Shown here: in pieces, positions 53,323-62,089 of the stretch | Numbering within the stretch: position 1 is the first letter of the stretch | How the letters are laid out: the number at the start of each line of letters is the position of its first letter | From: Bradyrhizobium sp. 1 | Lineage (GTDB): Bacteria > Pseudomonadota > Alphaproteobacteria > Rhizobiales > Xanthobacteraceae | Assembly: GCF_023073315.1 (NCBI RefSeq) | Contig: NZ_JADPJH010000018.1 | Location: forward strand, 658,476-722,475 | Length of the DNA stretch: 64,000 bases | Direction: 5' to 3' | Notes under the pieces: generated by a model | Databases searched by the model: none | What the model was told of the DNA's origin: nothing | What the model saw: the letters and a program-made list of their open reading frames with translations, nothing else | Program-made: the position numbers and the translations under genes

Positions 53323-54429
53323 CTAAGGCAGCCGCGGCACCTGATACGCCCAAACCTGCGCCTTCAACTCCTCCAATGCCCCCAGCGGCGTCTTCGGATC
53401 GACCCGGTACTCCCCGCTCGCCAGCCACTGCAACACCATGGCATCCACCACCGGCGAGTGGTGAATAACATCACCGTAATTGTTCAGATCATGCGTCACC
53501 GCCTTGATCGCGCGGAAATCATGAAGACGGACATTGGGAAGCTGCGTCAGGCGGGTCGCAATCACCGCGGTGAGATCGGTGACGATCTTCAGCGTCGCAG
53601 GTGACGCATCCCGCATCGCGACGAATTGCAGGATCGAATAAGGCGGGAAGTAGATGTCAAAGGTCACGTCCGGATGGCGCGCGATCAGGGCGACGGCATC
53701 ATGCTCGAAATGCCGGACCATGGCCTCATAGCCATAGCCTTCGCCGAGAAAGCGGCTGCGCACGGGGTTGGTGATGTAGGCGAATGCAGCGAGCGTCCTC
53801 TCCGCGTTGTAGCCACGCGCGACGTCGAAATCCCGTGGCAGTGCGTAGATGTCATCGACATCGGAGAGCGCGAACTTGACGGGCAGATAAGGCGCAGCGC
53901 GGGTCAGCGGCTCTTTCAGAAGCGGGGTCGACCTCAGCAGCGCGAACAGGGATTCCTTCGCCATCGCAGCGCTGAACAGATAGGATGCGATGCCCTTCGT
54001 TGTCCTGCGGTAGAGATCGACCGGCAGAAAAGGATCGGCCTCGATGTCGGCGGCATCGACAAAGATAAAATCGTCCATCTCCCAGATCACGCGCCGGGCG
54101 CCGCGATCGATTGCCTGTTCCAGGACAAAACCCTGCTGGCGCGAATTGGAGCCGGTCATCGCCAGCTTGAGTGAATGCACACCGAGCGCGCGATCGATGT
54201 CGCTCTGGCGATAGTGGATCGCAAGCGAGGTGCCCATGAACGCGGTGTCGAACGACTGGCTGCGGATCAGCCCTGCATTCTGCACGCGCGTATCGTCCGA
54301 ATAAAAGGCGAGACGCGAGGGACGAAACAGCTGCAAGGGATCGACTGCAAAAGTGAGCGCCGCCGCGCCGAGCGCGCAGACCGCGCTCGCGAGCAGAAGA
54401 CGCCTCAGATGTGTGAACGGCCTGCGCAT
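53323..54429 (-). CDS. SGNH/DltD-like protein, partner of MBOAT
   Basis: 368 residues with an N-terminal membrane segment (about 10-30) and the rest outside the membrane. FMGTSLAIH (Ser68) fits the SGNH block I serine, NYGDVIHHS carries the DxxH pair (D320, H323), and the overall layout resembles DltD/AlgJ-type proteins that work with membrane O-acyltransferases on sugars or polymers. I infer that it is the periplasmic acyl-transfer partner. Its ATG overlaps the stop codon of the upstream MBOAT gene by one base (TGATG), so the two are translationally coupled. Confidence 0.78.
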   Translation of the reverse strand: MRRPFTHLRRLLLASAVCALGAAALTFAVDPLQLFRPSRLAFYSDDTRVQNAGLIRSQSFDTAFMGTSLAIHYRQSDIDRALGVHSLKLAMTGSNSRQQGFVLEQAIDRGARRVIWEMDDFIFVDAADIEADPFLPVDLYRRTTKGIASYLFSAAMAKESLFALLRSTPLLKEPLTRAAPYLPVKFALSDVDDIYALPRDFDVARGYNAERTLAAFAYITNPVRSRFLGEGYGYEAMVRHFEHDAVALIARHPDVTFDIYFPPYSILQFVAMRDASPATLKIVTDLTAVIATRLTQLPNVRLHDFRAIKAVTHDLNNYGDVIHHSPVVDAMVLQWLASGEYRVDPKTPLGALEELKAQVWAYQVPRLP

Positions 54430-55865
54430 CAGAACCGGAAATAGATGAATTCGCTGTGGCTCTGGATGCCCAGAATTCCGAATGCGAGCACCAGCGATGC
54501 GCCGTAGAGAAACAGCGGCCGCATACGCCCTGCCCGCAAGTTTTCGCCGACCCTACGATTGGCATGATCGTAGCCCATGATCGCTTGCGTGTTTGGCGCG
54601 AGCCACACCAGCGCGGCATAGATCGAGACCTGCACCAGCGCCGCGATTTCTTCGCGGCCGGAGACGATGGTCGAGAGATCAGTCATGGCGGTGAGGATCC
54701 GCATGGCCCAATCGACCCGTTCTGCCCGGAAGAACACCCAGGCGACGACGACGGCGAGGAAAGTCAGCACGGCGCCGGCGATGCGGACCGGGCGTGCAAG
54801 CGGCGTCGGGATGGTCGGCACCAGCGCATTGAAAGCATGGTTGACGCAGAGATAGGCCCCGTGCAGCGCGCCCCAAACGACAAAAGTCCAGGCCGCGCCG
54901 TGCCAGAGCCCGCCGAGCAGCATCGTGATCAGCAGGTTGACGTAGCGCAGCACGCGGCCGTGGCGGTTGCCGCCGAGCGGGATGTAGAGATAGTCGCGCA
55001 AAAATTGCGACAAGGTCATGTGCCAGCGGCGCCAGAACTCGACGATGCTGGTGGCCTTGTAGGGCGAGTTGAAATTGACGGGCAGGAAGATGCCGAACAT
55101 CAGCGAGATTCCGATCGCCATGTCGGAATAGCCGGAGAAGTCGAAATAGAGCTGGAACGTGTAGGCGAGCGCGCCGAGCCAGGCTTGGTCGAAGCTCGGG
55201 AAGCGCGCATCGAAGGCGAGCGCGACCAGCGGCTGGATGCCGTCGGCAAGGCAAGTCTTCTTGAACAGGCCGATGGCGAAGATGATGACACCGCACAGGA
55301 TCAGATGCGCGTCCGGATGTTTCGACTCCTCCCGCTCGAATTGCGGGATCATGTCCTTGTGGTGGAGGATCGGCCCAGCGATCAGATGCGGAAAATAAGT
55401 CACGAACAGCGCGTAATGCGGCAAGGCGTAACGCGCGACCTGGCCACGATACGCATCGACCAGGAACGCGATCTGGGTGAATGTGTAGAAGGAAATACCA
55501 ACCGGCAGCAGGATGTGGACCGCGACATGCGTACCGAGCAGCGCGTTGAGATTGTCGGCGGCGAAGCCGGCATATTTGAAGATGCCGAGCACGAGGAGAT
55601 CGCCGGCGACGCCAATGGCGAGCGCCGCCTTTCGTTGCGACGGGCCGAGCTTCGCCACGATCAGGAGATGGCCGACGCCATAGTTGAACGCGATCGACAG
55701 CAGCAGCAGGGCCACGAACTGCCAGTTGCCGATCGCATAGAAGGCGAGCGAGGCCAGCGCCAGCCAGATCACCGGCGTCAGATTGCTGCGCCGCCCCAGC
55801 CAGAAATAGCCGGCCAGCACCACGGGGAGGAACAGCAGGATGAGCGGGTAGGAATTGAACAGCAT
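54429..55865 (-). CDS. MBOAT family O-acyltransferase (AlgI-like)
   Basis: 478 residues, ten or more membrane segments. It begins MLFNSYPLILLFLPVVL, the usual start of AlgI/DltB-like proteins. FKYAGF, HLIAGPILHH (160-169), FWRRWHMTLSQFLRDYLYIP (278-297) and GGLWHGAAW with the catalytic His322 are all conserved. It moves acetyl or other acyl groups across the membrane for attachment to a polysaccharide or other polymer. The SGNH-like protein encoded right behind it is its likely partner. There are no polysaccharide synthesis genes nearby, so the target is unknown. ATG 55865. Confidence 0.94.
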   Translation of the reverse strand: MLFNSYPLILLFLPVVLAGYFWLGRRSNLTPVIWLALASLAFYAIGNWQFVALLLLSIAFNYGVGHLLIVAKLGPSQRKAALAIGVAGDLLVLGIFKYAGFAADNLNALLGTHVAVHILLPVGISFYTFTQIAFLVDAYRGQVARYALPHYALFVTYFPHLIAGPILHHKDMIPQFEREESKHPDAHLILCGVIIFAIGLFKKTCLADGIQPLVALAFDARFPSFDQAWLGALAYTFQLYFDFSGYSDMAIGISLMFGIFLPVNFNSPYKATSIVEFWRRWHMTLSQFLRDYLYIPLGGNRHGRVLRYVNLLITMLLGGLWHGAAWTFVVWGALHGAYLCVNHAFNALVPTIPTPLARPVRIAGAVLTFLAVVVAWVFFRAERVDWAMRILTAMTDLSTIVSGREEIAALVQVSIYAALVWLAPNTQAIMGYDHANRRVGENLRAGRMRPLFLYGASLVLAFGILGIQSHSEFIYFRF

Positions 55866-55993
55866 CAGGCTGGACCGGCGGCGGGGATGTGGTCCCTAAA
55901 GCATACAAGCGGGGGATCAACAACCCGGCGACTTGGCCCAGTCCCGCTGGCAATTCATGGAATCAGGACGATATAAGGCGAGACGCATCTTCT

Positions 55994-56133
55994 CCCTCTC
56001 CCCGCTTGCGGGGAGAGGGTCGGGGTGAGGGGGAGTCTCCGCAAGGTCGGCGAGACTTGGACTCGCGGAAAGCCCCCCTCACCCGAATTCGATCTGCGAT
56101 CGAATTCGACCTCTCCCCGCACGCGGGGAGAGG
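55994..56133. repeat. Large palindromic repeat, family B copy 3
   Basis: Perfect 12-base hairpin CCCTCTCCCCGC-tt-GCGGGGAGAGGG (55994-56019), a perfect 11-base hairpin CGAATTCGATC-tgc-GATCGAATTCG (56084-56108), and a closing hairpin CCTCTCCCCGC-ac-GCGGGGAGAGG (56110-56133). It fills most of the 305-base gap between the MBOAT and S9 peptidase genes; the rest shows nothing distinct. Confidence 0.92.
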
Positions 56134-56170
56134 TGAAGAGAGAGCGCGCATACGAGATGATGAGGATCGA

Positions 56171-58279
56171 GTGACCCAGGCCAAAACACCTTCCCAGCCC
56201 CCCGTCGCCCCGCGCCGGCCGCATTCCTTCACCCACCACGGCATCACCGTGACCGACGACTATGCCTGGCTGAAGGATGAGAAATGGCAGGAGGTGCTGC
56301 GCGATCCCGCGGTGCTCGATCCCGACATCCGCAAATATCTGGATGAAGAGAACGGTTACACCGACAGCCTGCTCGGCCATACCTCGCCTCTTCAGAAAAT
56401 TCTGGTGCGCGAGATGCGCGGGCGGATCAAGGAGGACGATTCCAGCGTGCCGTCGCCGGACGGGCCGTTCGCCTATTTCCGCAGGTTTCGCGAGGGCGGG
56501 CAACATGAATTATTCGGCCGGATGCCGCGCGACGGCGGCGAGGGCCACATCGTGCTTGACGGCGACGCGCTCGCCAAAGACCACAAATATTTCAAATTCG
56601 GCGGCAGCCGGCACTCGAACGATCACAAGCTGCAGGCCTGGAGCGCCGACACCAAGGGCTCGGAGTATTTTACGATCCGCGTCCGCGACTGGGCGACGGC
56701 TAAGGATTTTGACGATCTCGTCGAGGAGACCGACGGCGGCGTGGTCTGGAGCGCGGATGCAAAATCCTTCTTCTATGTGAAGCTCGACGACAACCATCGC
56801 CCGATGCAGGTGTGGCGGCACAAGCTCGGCACCAAACAAGCCGACGACACGCTGGTCTACGAGGAGCAGGATTCCGGCTGGTTCACCCATCTGCATGAGA
56901 GCACCAGCGGCCGCTTCTGCGTGATTGCCGGTGGCGATCACGAGACCTCGGAGCAGCGGCTGATCGATCTCGCCAACCCCGAGGCACCCCCGCGCCTCGT
57001 CGCAGCGCGCGAGGAGGGCGTGCAATATTCGCTGGCCGACCGCGGCGACGAGCTGTTCATCCTCACCAATGCCGACGACGCCATCGACTTCAAGATCGTC
57101 ACGGCGCCGCTTAGCCAGCCCGAGCGCAAGAACTGGCGCGATCTGATCCCGTATCGCCCGGGCATCTACGTCATCGACCTCGATCTCTATTCCGGCCATC
57201 TGGTGCGGCTGGAGCGGGCCAATGCGCTGCCGTCGATCGTGATCCGCGATCTCACGAGCAAGGAGGAGCACGCCATCGCCTTCGACGAGGCCGCCTATTC
57301 GCTGGACACGATGGGCTCCTACGAATTCGACACGACGAATTTGCGCTTCGCCTATTCGTCGATGACGACGCCGTCGGAAGTCTATGACTACGACATGGTC
57401 AAGCGGACGCGCAACCTTCGCAAGCGCCAGGAGATCCCGTCCGGCCACGATGCGGCCGACTATGTCACCACGCGCATCATGGCAAAGGCGCAGGATGGCG
57501 CCGAAGTCCCGGTGTCGATCCTCTATCGCCGCGGGCTCGAGCTCGACGGCTCGGCGCCGCTGCTGCTCTACGGTTACGGCTCCTACGGCATGGCGATGCC
57601 GGCCTCGTTCAGCGCCAACCGCCTGTCGCTGGTCGACCGCGGCTTTGTTTACGCCATCGCCCATATCCGTGGCGGCGCCGACAAGGGCTGGGGCTGGTAT
57701 CTCGACGGCAAGCGCGAGAAGAAGACGAACTCGTTCGACGACTTTGCCGCCAGCGCGCGTGCGCTGATCGATGCAAAATACACGAGTGCACAACGCATCG
57801 TCGGCCATGGCGGCTCGGCGGGCGGCATGCTGATGGGCGCGGTCGCCAACCGCGCCGGCGAGCTGTTCGCCGGCATCGTCGCTGAAGTGCCGTTCGTTGA
57901 CGTGCTCAACACCATGCTCGACGACACGCTGCCGCTGACGCCGCCGGAATGGCCGGAATGGGGCAACCCGATCGAGAGCGAAAAGGATTTTCGCACGATC
58001 CTCTCGTACTCGCCCTACGACAATGTCGCCGCAAAGGACTATCCGGCGATTTTGGCGATGGGCGGATTGACCGATCCGCGCGTCACCTATTGGGAGCCCG
58101 CCAAATGGATCGCACGCCTGCGCGCGACCATGAGCGGCGGCGGCCCGGTCCTGCTCCGCACCAACATGGGTGCCGGCCATGGCGGCGCATCGGGCCGCTT
58201 CAACCGGCTCGATGAAGTCGCGATCGTGTACGCGTTCGCGCTGTGGGCGGCTGGGATGGCGGACAAGGCGGAAGTGTAA
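56171..58279 (+). CDS. S9 family serine peptidase (oligopeptidase B/prolyl oligopeptidase type)
   Basis: 702 residues, the normal length for cytoplasmic oligopeptidase B. The N-terminal beta-propeller begins at RRPHSFTHHGITVTDDYAWL; the C-terminal alpha/beta-hydrolase holds the nucleophile Ser in GHGGSAGGMLMGAVANR and a late His in NMGAGHGGASGR, with Asp in the GGLTDPRV segment. HIRGGADKGWGWY is also typical. It cuts short peptides; trypsin-like or proline specificity cannot be decided. The frame runs open through repeat B3 upstream, but GTG 56171 with GAGGA ahead gives the family start. Confidence 0.92.
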   Translation: MTQAKTPSQPPVAPRRPHSFTHHGITVTDDYAWLKDEKWQEVLRDPAVLDPDIRKYLDEENGYTDSLLGHTSPLQKILVREMRGRIKEDDSSVPSPDGPFAYFRRFREGGQHELFGRMPRDGGEGHIVLDGDALAKDHKYFKFGGSRHSNDHKLQAWSADTKGSEYFTIRVRDWATAKDFDDLVEETDGGVVWSADAKSFFYVKLDDNHRPMQVWRHKLGTKQADDTLVYEEQDSGWFTHLHESTSGRFCVIAGGDHETSEQRLIDLANPEAPPRLVAAREEGVQYSLADRGDELFILTNADDAIDFKIVTAPLSQPERKNWRDLIPYRPGIYVIDLDLYSGHLVRLERANALPSIVIRDLTSKEEHAIAFDEAAYSLDTMGSYEFDTTNLRFAYSSMTTPSEVYDYDMVKRTRNLRKRQEIPSGHDAADYVTTRIMAKAQDGAEVPVSILYRRGLELDGSAPLLLYGYGSYGMAMPASFSANRLSLVDRGFVYAIAHIRGGADKGWGWYLDGKREKKTNSFDDFAASARALIDAKYTSAQRIVGHGGSAGGMLMGAVANRAGELFAGIVAEVPFVDVLNTMLDDTLPLTPPEWPEWGNPIESEKDFRTILSYSPYDNVAAKDYPAILAMGGLTDPRVTYWEPAKWIARLRATMSGGGPVLLRTNMGAGHGGASGRFNRLDEVAIVYAFALWAAGMADKAEV

Positions 58280-58284
58280 CCTCC

Positions 58285-58426
58285 CCCTCTCCCCGTTCTT
58301 ACGGGGAGAGGGTTGGGGTGAGTGGCTCTATCCACGCAAACAGTGAGAGCCGGACTCGCGGAGAGCCCCCCTCACCCGCATCGCATCTCCGATGCGATGC
58401 GGCCTCTCCCCGCAAGCGGGGAGAGG
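58285..58426. repeat. Large palindromic repeat, family B copy 4
   Basis: Perfect 12-base hairpin CCCTCTCCCCGT-tctt-ACGGGGAGAGGG (58285-58312), perfect ten-base hairpin GCATCGCATC-tcc-GATGCGATGC (58378-58400) and closing hairpin CCTCTCCCCGC-aa-GCGGGGAGAGG (58403-58426). It lies between the convergent S9 peptidase and SMP-30 genes. Confidence 0.92.
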
Positions 58427-58450
58427 CGAAGGACGCCATCGCTTCGTGAC

Positions 58451-59542
58451 TCACACCGCTCCATGCGCCTCCACATAGAGCGCATAGACCGAGTGGCTGC
58501 TGGCCATATAAAGCCGGTTGTTCTTCGGGCCACCGAAGCAGAGATTGGCGCAACGCTCCGGCAGCTTGATGAAGGCAAGCGGCTTGCCGTCCGGGTTGAA
58601 CACCATCACGCCATCGAGGTCCTCGGATTTGCCCTTGAGCTGAAACACCTTGCGCCCGCCGATGTCGGTCGGCTCGGATTGCAGCGCGCCGTTGGAGCCC
58701 CAGCCGCACCAGAGGTTGCCGTCGCGGTCGACGCGAAAACCGTCGAGCGAGGCCTGGTCGGCGGCGTCGATCAGTTTCGTCTTGCCGCTCAGGGCACCAT
58801 CGTCGCCGACATTGTAGCTCCAGATGCTGCGGTTGGGCGTGCCCTTCCACTCCACGATGTAGAGCTTCTTCTCGTCCGGCGAGAAGGCGAGACCGTTCGG
58901 ATTGACGAGGTCGGTGAGGACCGCGCTGATCTTGCCGTCCTTGGCGATGCGATAGACGTTGGTGGTGGCCTGCTCCGCCTTGTCCTTCTTGCCCTCCCAC
59001 TCGCCGTTGATGCCGAATAGCGGATCGGTGAACCAGATGCTGTCGTCCGATTTCACCACGATATCGTTCGGCGAATTCAGCCGCTTGCCCTCGAACTTGT
59101 CGGCGAGCACGGTGATCTTGCCGTCTTTCTCCGTACGCGTGATGCGGCGGGTCACCGAGTGCTCGCAGCTGACGAGGCGGCCCTGGCGGTCGCGCGCATT
59201 GCCATTGGCGTAATTCGCATTGGCGCGGAACACGCTGGTCTGGCCGGTCTTCTCGTCGAACTTCATGATCCGGTTGTTGGGAATGTCGGAGAACAGGAGA
59301 TAGCCGCCTTCCGGGAAATAGGCCGGGCCTTCGGCCCAGCGCATGCCGGACGCGACCTGCTCGACCGTCGAGGAATAGAGCCGGTATTTTCCAAAGCTCG
59401 GATCGAGGGTCTGGACGGCCGGATCGGGGTAACGCTGGTTGGGCGTGAACGGAAACGACTGGGCGCCGGCGGCGCGGGCGAGAAGCGTGGAAGCCGCCGC
59501 CGCGCCAGCGCCGGCCATGAGATTGCGTCGCGTGAAATTCAT
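58451..59542 (-). CDS. SMP-30/gluconolactonase family protein, Tat-exported
   Basis: 363 residues. The N-terminus MNFTRRNLMAGAGAAAAS is a twin-arginine signal (TRRNLM), so the folded enzyme is exported to the periplasm. The rest is a six-bladed propeller of the SMP-30/gluconolactonase type: MRWAEGPAYFPEGGYLLFSD (metal-binding Glu), LNSPNDIVVKSDDSIWFTDP (Asn and substrate-binding region), NPNGLAFSPDEKKLYI and ASLDGFRVDRDGNLW (Asp). It probably hydrolyses a sugar lactone to its acid before uptake. ATG 59542 with GGAGG. Last gene of the leftward operon, 77 bases after the RraA-type gene. Confidence 0.88.
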   Translation of the reverse strand: MNFTRRNLMAGAGAAAASTLLARAAGAQSFPFTPNQRYPDPAVQTLDPSFGKYRLYSSTVEQVASGMRWAEGPAYFPEGGYLLFSDIPNNRIMKFDEKTGQTSVFRANANYANGNARDRQGRLVSCEHSVTRRITRTEKDGKITVLADKFEGKRLNSPNDIVVKSDDSIWFTDPLFGINGEWEGKKDKAEQATTNVYRIAKDGKISAVLTDLVNPNGLAFSPDEKKLYIVEWKGTPNRSIWSYNVGDDGALSGKTKLIDAADQASLDGFRVDRDGNLWCGWGSNGALQSEPTDIGGRKVFQLKGKSEDLDGVMVFNPDGKPLAFIKLPERCANLCFGGPKNNRLYMASSHSVYALYVEAHGAV

Positions 59543-59619
59543 GAAATCCTCCGTGGGTGATGCAAGGCCGGCGCTTGCTGCGCCGGCTCGTTCTCTTGTC
59601 GTGTCGGTTGCGAGCGGCC

Positions 59620-60339
59620 TTAGCGGCCGTTCGCCTTCCGCCACGCCGCGAAGTCCGTGAGCGTCTGCGGATCGGTCGCGGGATAGAGGCCAAAGATGCC
59701 GCGGCCCTTGTTGACTTCCTCGGTGACGAAATCCTCGAACGCGGTCATCTCAAACGTTTCGTTGGCGATCTCGTCGGCGAGATGCGCGGGGATCACGATG
59801 ACGCCGTCACTGTCACCGAGGATGATATCGCCGGGGAACACCGGCGCATCGCCGCAGCCGATGGGAACATTGATCTCGATGGCATGGTGCAGCGTCAGAT
59901 TGGTCGGCGCTGATGGGCGATGGTGATAGGCGGGGATGCCGAGCTTGGCGATCTCGGCGGAATCGCGAAAACCGCCGTCGGTGACGACGCCGGCGACACC
60001 GCGCTTCATCAAGCGCGTGACCAGGATCGCACCGGCCGAGGCCGCGCGGGCGTCCTTGCGGCTGTCCATCACCAGGACGCTACCTGCCGGGCAATCCTCG
60101 ACCGCCTTGCGCTGCGGATGGGAACGGTCCTTGAATACTTCGATGCTGTTGAGGTCCTCACGCGCCGGCATGTAGCGCAGCGTGAAGGCCTCGCCGACCA
60201 TGGTCGGCTGGTCGGCACCGAGAGGATGCACATCCTGGATCATCTGGATGCGCAGGCCGCGCTTGAACAACGCGGTGGCGACGGTGGCGGTGGAGACGGA
60301 TTTGAGCTTGGTGCGAGTGGCTTCGCTGAGTTTTGTCAT
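59620..60339 (-). CDS. RraA-family aldolase (HMG/CHA aldolase-like)
   Basis: 239 residues, with the family core VGEAFTLRYMP, SVLVMDSRKDARAASAGAILV, and GVAGVVTDGGFRDSAEIAKLG, whose Gly-Arg-Asp or DGGFRD motif binds the metal and the carboxylate of the substrate. Family members include 4-hydroxy-4-methyl-2-oxoglutarate aldolase and other class II pyruvate aldolases, as well as the RNase E regulator RraA; the operon argues for a catabolic aldolase acting on the dehydratase product. ATG 60339, ten bases after the dehydratase stop. The longer N-terminal half compared with RraA itself (about 160 residues) also favours the aldolase type. Confidence 0.87.
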   Translation of the reverse strand: MTKLSEATRTKLKSVSTATVATALFKRGLRIQMIQDVHPLGADQPTMVGEAFTLRYMPAREDLNSIEVFKDRSHPQRKAVEDCPAGSVLVMDSRKDARAASAGAILVTRLMKRGVAGVVTDGGFRDSAEIAKLGIPAYHHRPSAPTNLTLHHAIEINVPIGCGDAPVFPGDIILGDSDGVIVIPAHLADEIANETFEMTAFEDFVTEEVNKGRGIFGLYPATDPQTLTDFAAWRKANGR

Positions 60340-60349
60340 GTCGTGCTTT

Positions 60350-62089
60350 CTAGTAAATCGAGGGTTCGCCGATCGGCGCGCCGAAGTCGGTCTCGAGGAA
60401 GTCGAAGTCGCAACCGTCATTGGCCTGCTTGATGTGCTTTGTGAACATCCAGCCATAGCCGCGCTCGAAGCGGCGCTCGGGCTGCTTCCAGGCGGCGCGG
60501 CGTTTCTCCAACTCGGCCTCGCTCACATCGAGATTGATGGTGCGTGCCGCAACGTCGAGGGTGATGCGATCGCCGTTCCGCACCAGCGCCAGCGGGCCGC
60601 CGATGTAGGATTCGGGCGAGACGTGCAAAATGCAGGCGCCGTAGCTGGTGCCGCTCATGCGCGCGTCCGAGAGGCGCACCATGTCCCGCACGCCCTGCTT
60701 CACGAGCTTGGTCGGGATCGGCAGCATGCCCCATTCCGGCATGCCCGGCCCGCCCTGCGGCCCGGCATTGCGCAGAATGAGGATGTGGTCCTCGGTCACG
60801 TCGAGATCGGGATCGTCGACCGCCTTCTTCATCGCGGGATAATCGTCGAACACCAGCGCGGGTCCCGTGTGCTTGAGGAAGCGCGGCGCACAGGCGGAGG
60901 GCTTGATGACGCAGCCGTCGGGCGCGAGATTGCCCTTGAGCACGGCGAGCGCGCCCTCCTTGTAGATGGGATTGTCGACCGAGCGGATCACGTCGTCATT
61001 GTGCACTTCGGCGCCCGCGATATCTTCGCCGAGCGTCTTGCCGGTGACGGTGATGCAGTCGAGATGCAGATGTTGCTTGATCTGGCCCATCAGCGCCGGC
61101 AGGCCGCCGGCATAGAAGAAGTCCTCCATCAGATAGGCATCGCCGCTCGGCCGGACGTTGGCGATCACGGGCACCTTGCGGCTCGCGATCTCGAAATCAT
61201 CGAGGCCGATGTCCTGGCCGGCGCGGCGGGCCTGCGCGATCAGATGGATGATCGCGTTGGTCGAGCAGCCCATCGCCATCGCGACCGCAATCGCATTCTC
61301 AAATGCCTTGCGGGTCTGGATCGTCTTCGGCGTCAAATCCTCCCACACCATCTCGACGATGCGGCGGCCGCATTCGCTGGCCATGCGGATGTGGTTGGCA
61401 TCAGCGGCGGGAATCGAGGAAGCGCCCGGCAGCGTCATGCCGATCGCTTCGGCAATCGCGGTCATGGTCGACGCCGTGCCCATGGTCATGCAGGTGCCGT
61501 AGCTCCGCGCAATGCCGGCTTCGATATCGAGCCAGTCCTTGTCGGAAATCTTTCCGGCGCGACGCTCGTCCCAATATTTCCAGCCATCCGAGCCGGAGCC
61601 CAGCGTCTTGCCCTTCCAGTTGCCGCGGAGCATCGGCCCCGCCGGCAGATAGATCGCCGGAATGTTCATCGAGGTCGCGCCGAGCAGCAGCGCAGGCGTA
61701 GTCTTGTCGCAGCCGCCCATCAGCACCACGCCGTCGACGGGATGGCTCCGCAAGAGCTCCTCGGCGTCCATCGCCAGCAGATTGCGATAGAGCATGGTGG
61801 TCGGCTTGAGCAGCGATTCCGACAGCGACAGCGCCGGCAATTCCACCGGCAGGCCGCCCGCCATCAGGATGCCGCGCTTGACGTCGTCGACCCGCGACTT
61901 GAAGTGCATGTGGCAGGGCTGCGCGTCCGACCAGGTGTTGAGGATCGCGATGATCGGGCGGTCCTTCCACTCCTCCGGGGCGTAGCCCATCTGCATGGTA
62001 CGGGAGCGGTGGCCGAACGAGCGGAGATCGTCGGGCGCGAACCAGCGCGCGCTGCGGAGCTGGTCGGGCGTGATTTTTTTCTTGGTCAT
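60350..62089 (-). CDS. IlvD/Edd family sugar-acid dehydratase (arabinonate dehydratase-like)
   Basis: 579 residues. Three cluster cysteines are at C59 (SDAQPCH), C127 (GGCDKT) and C200 (GTCMTMGTAS), and the catalytic Ser lies in LSDARMSGTSYG near residue 479. To my knowledge this length and cysteine numbering match the [2Fe-2S] L-arabinonate dehydratase of Rhizobium leguminosarum, so a sugar-acid dehydratase giving a 2-keto-3-deoxy acid is more likely than the IlvD reaction of amino acid synthesis. ATG 62089 overlaps the permease stop by four bases (ATGA). The operon also has an importer, a lactonase and an aldolase, supporting catabolism of an aldonic acid. Confidence 0.92.
   Translation of the reverse strand: MTKKKITPDQLRSARWFAPDDLRSFGHRSRTMQMGYAPEEWKDRPIIAILNTWSDAQPCHMHFKSRVDDVKRGILMAGGLPVELPALSLSESLLKPTTMLYRNLLAMDAEELLRSHPVDGVVLMGGCDKTTPALLLGATSMNIPAIYLPAGPMLRGNWKGKTLGSGSDGWKYWDERRAGKISDKDWLDIEAGIARSYGTCMTMGTASTMTAIAEAIGMTLPGASSIPAADANHIRMASECGRRIVEMVWEDLTPKTIQTRKAFENAIAVAMAMGCSTNAIIHLIAQARRAGQDIGLDDFEIASRKVPVIANVRPSGDAYLMEDFFYAGGLPALMGQIKQHLHLDCITVTGKTLGEDIAGAEVHNDDVIRSVDNPIYKEGALAVLKGNLAPDGCVIKPSACAPRFLKHTGPALVFDDYPAMKKAVDDPDLDVTEDHILILRNAGPQGGPGMPEWGMLPIPTKLVKQGVRDMVRLSDARMSGTSYGACILHVSPESYIGGPLALVRNGDRITLDVAARTINLDVSEAELEKRRAAWKQPERRFERGYGWMFTKHIKQANDGCDFDFLETDFGAPIGEPSIY

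Noticed and set aside
55889..56170. N-terminal extension of the S9 peptidase
   Set aside because: It would translate palindromic repeat B3; the GTG at 56171 with a ribosome site gives the normal family start.
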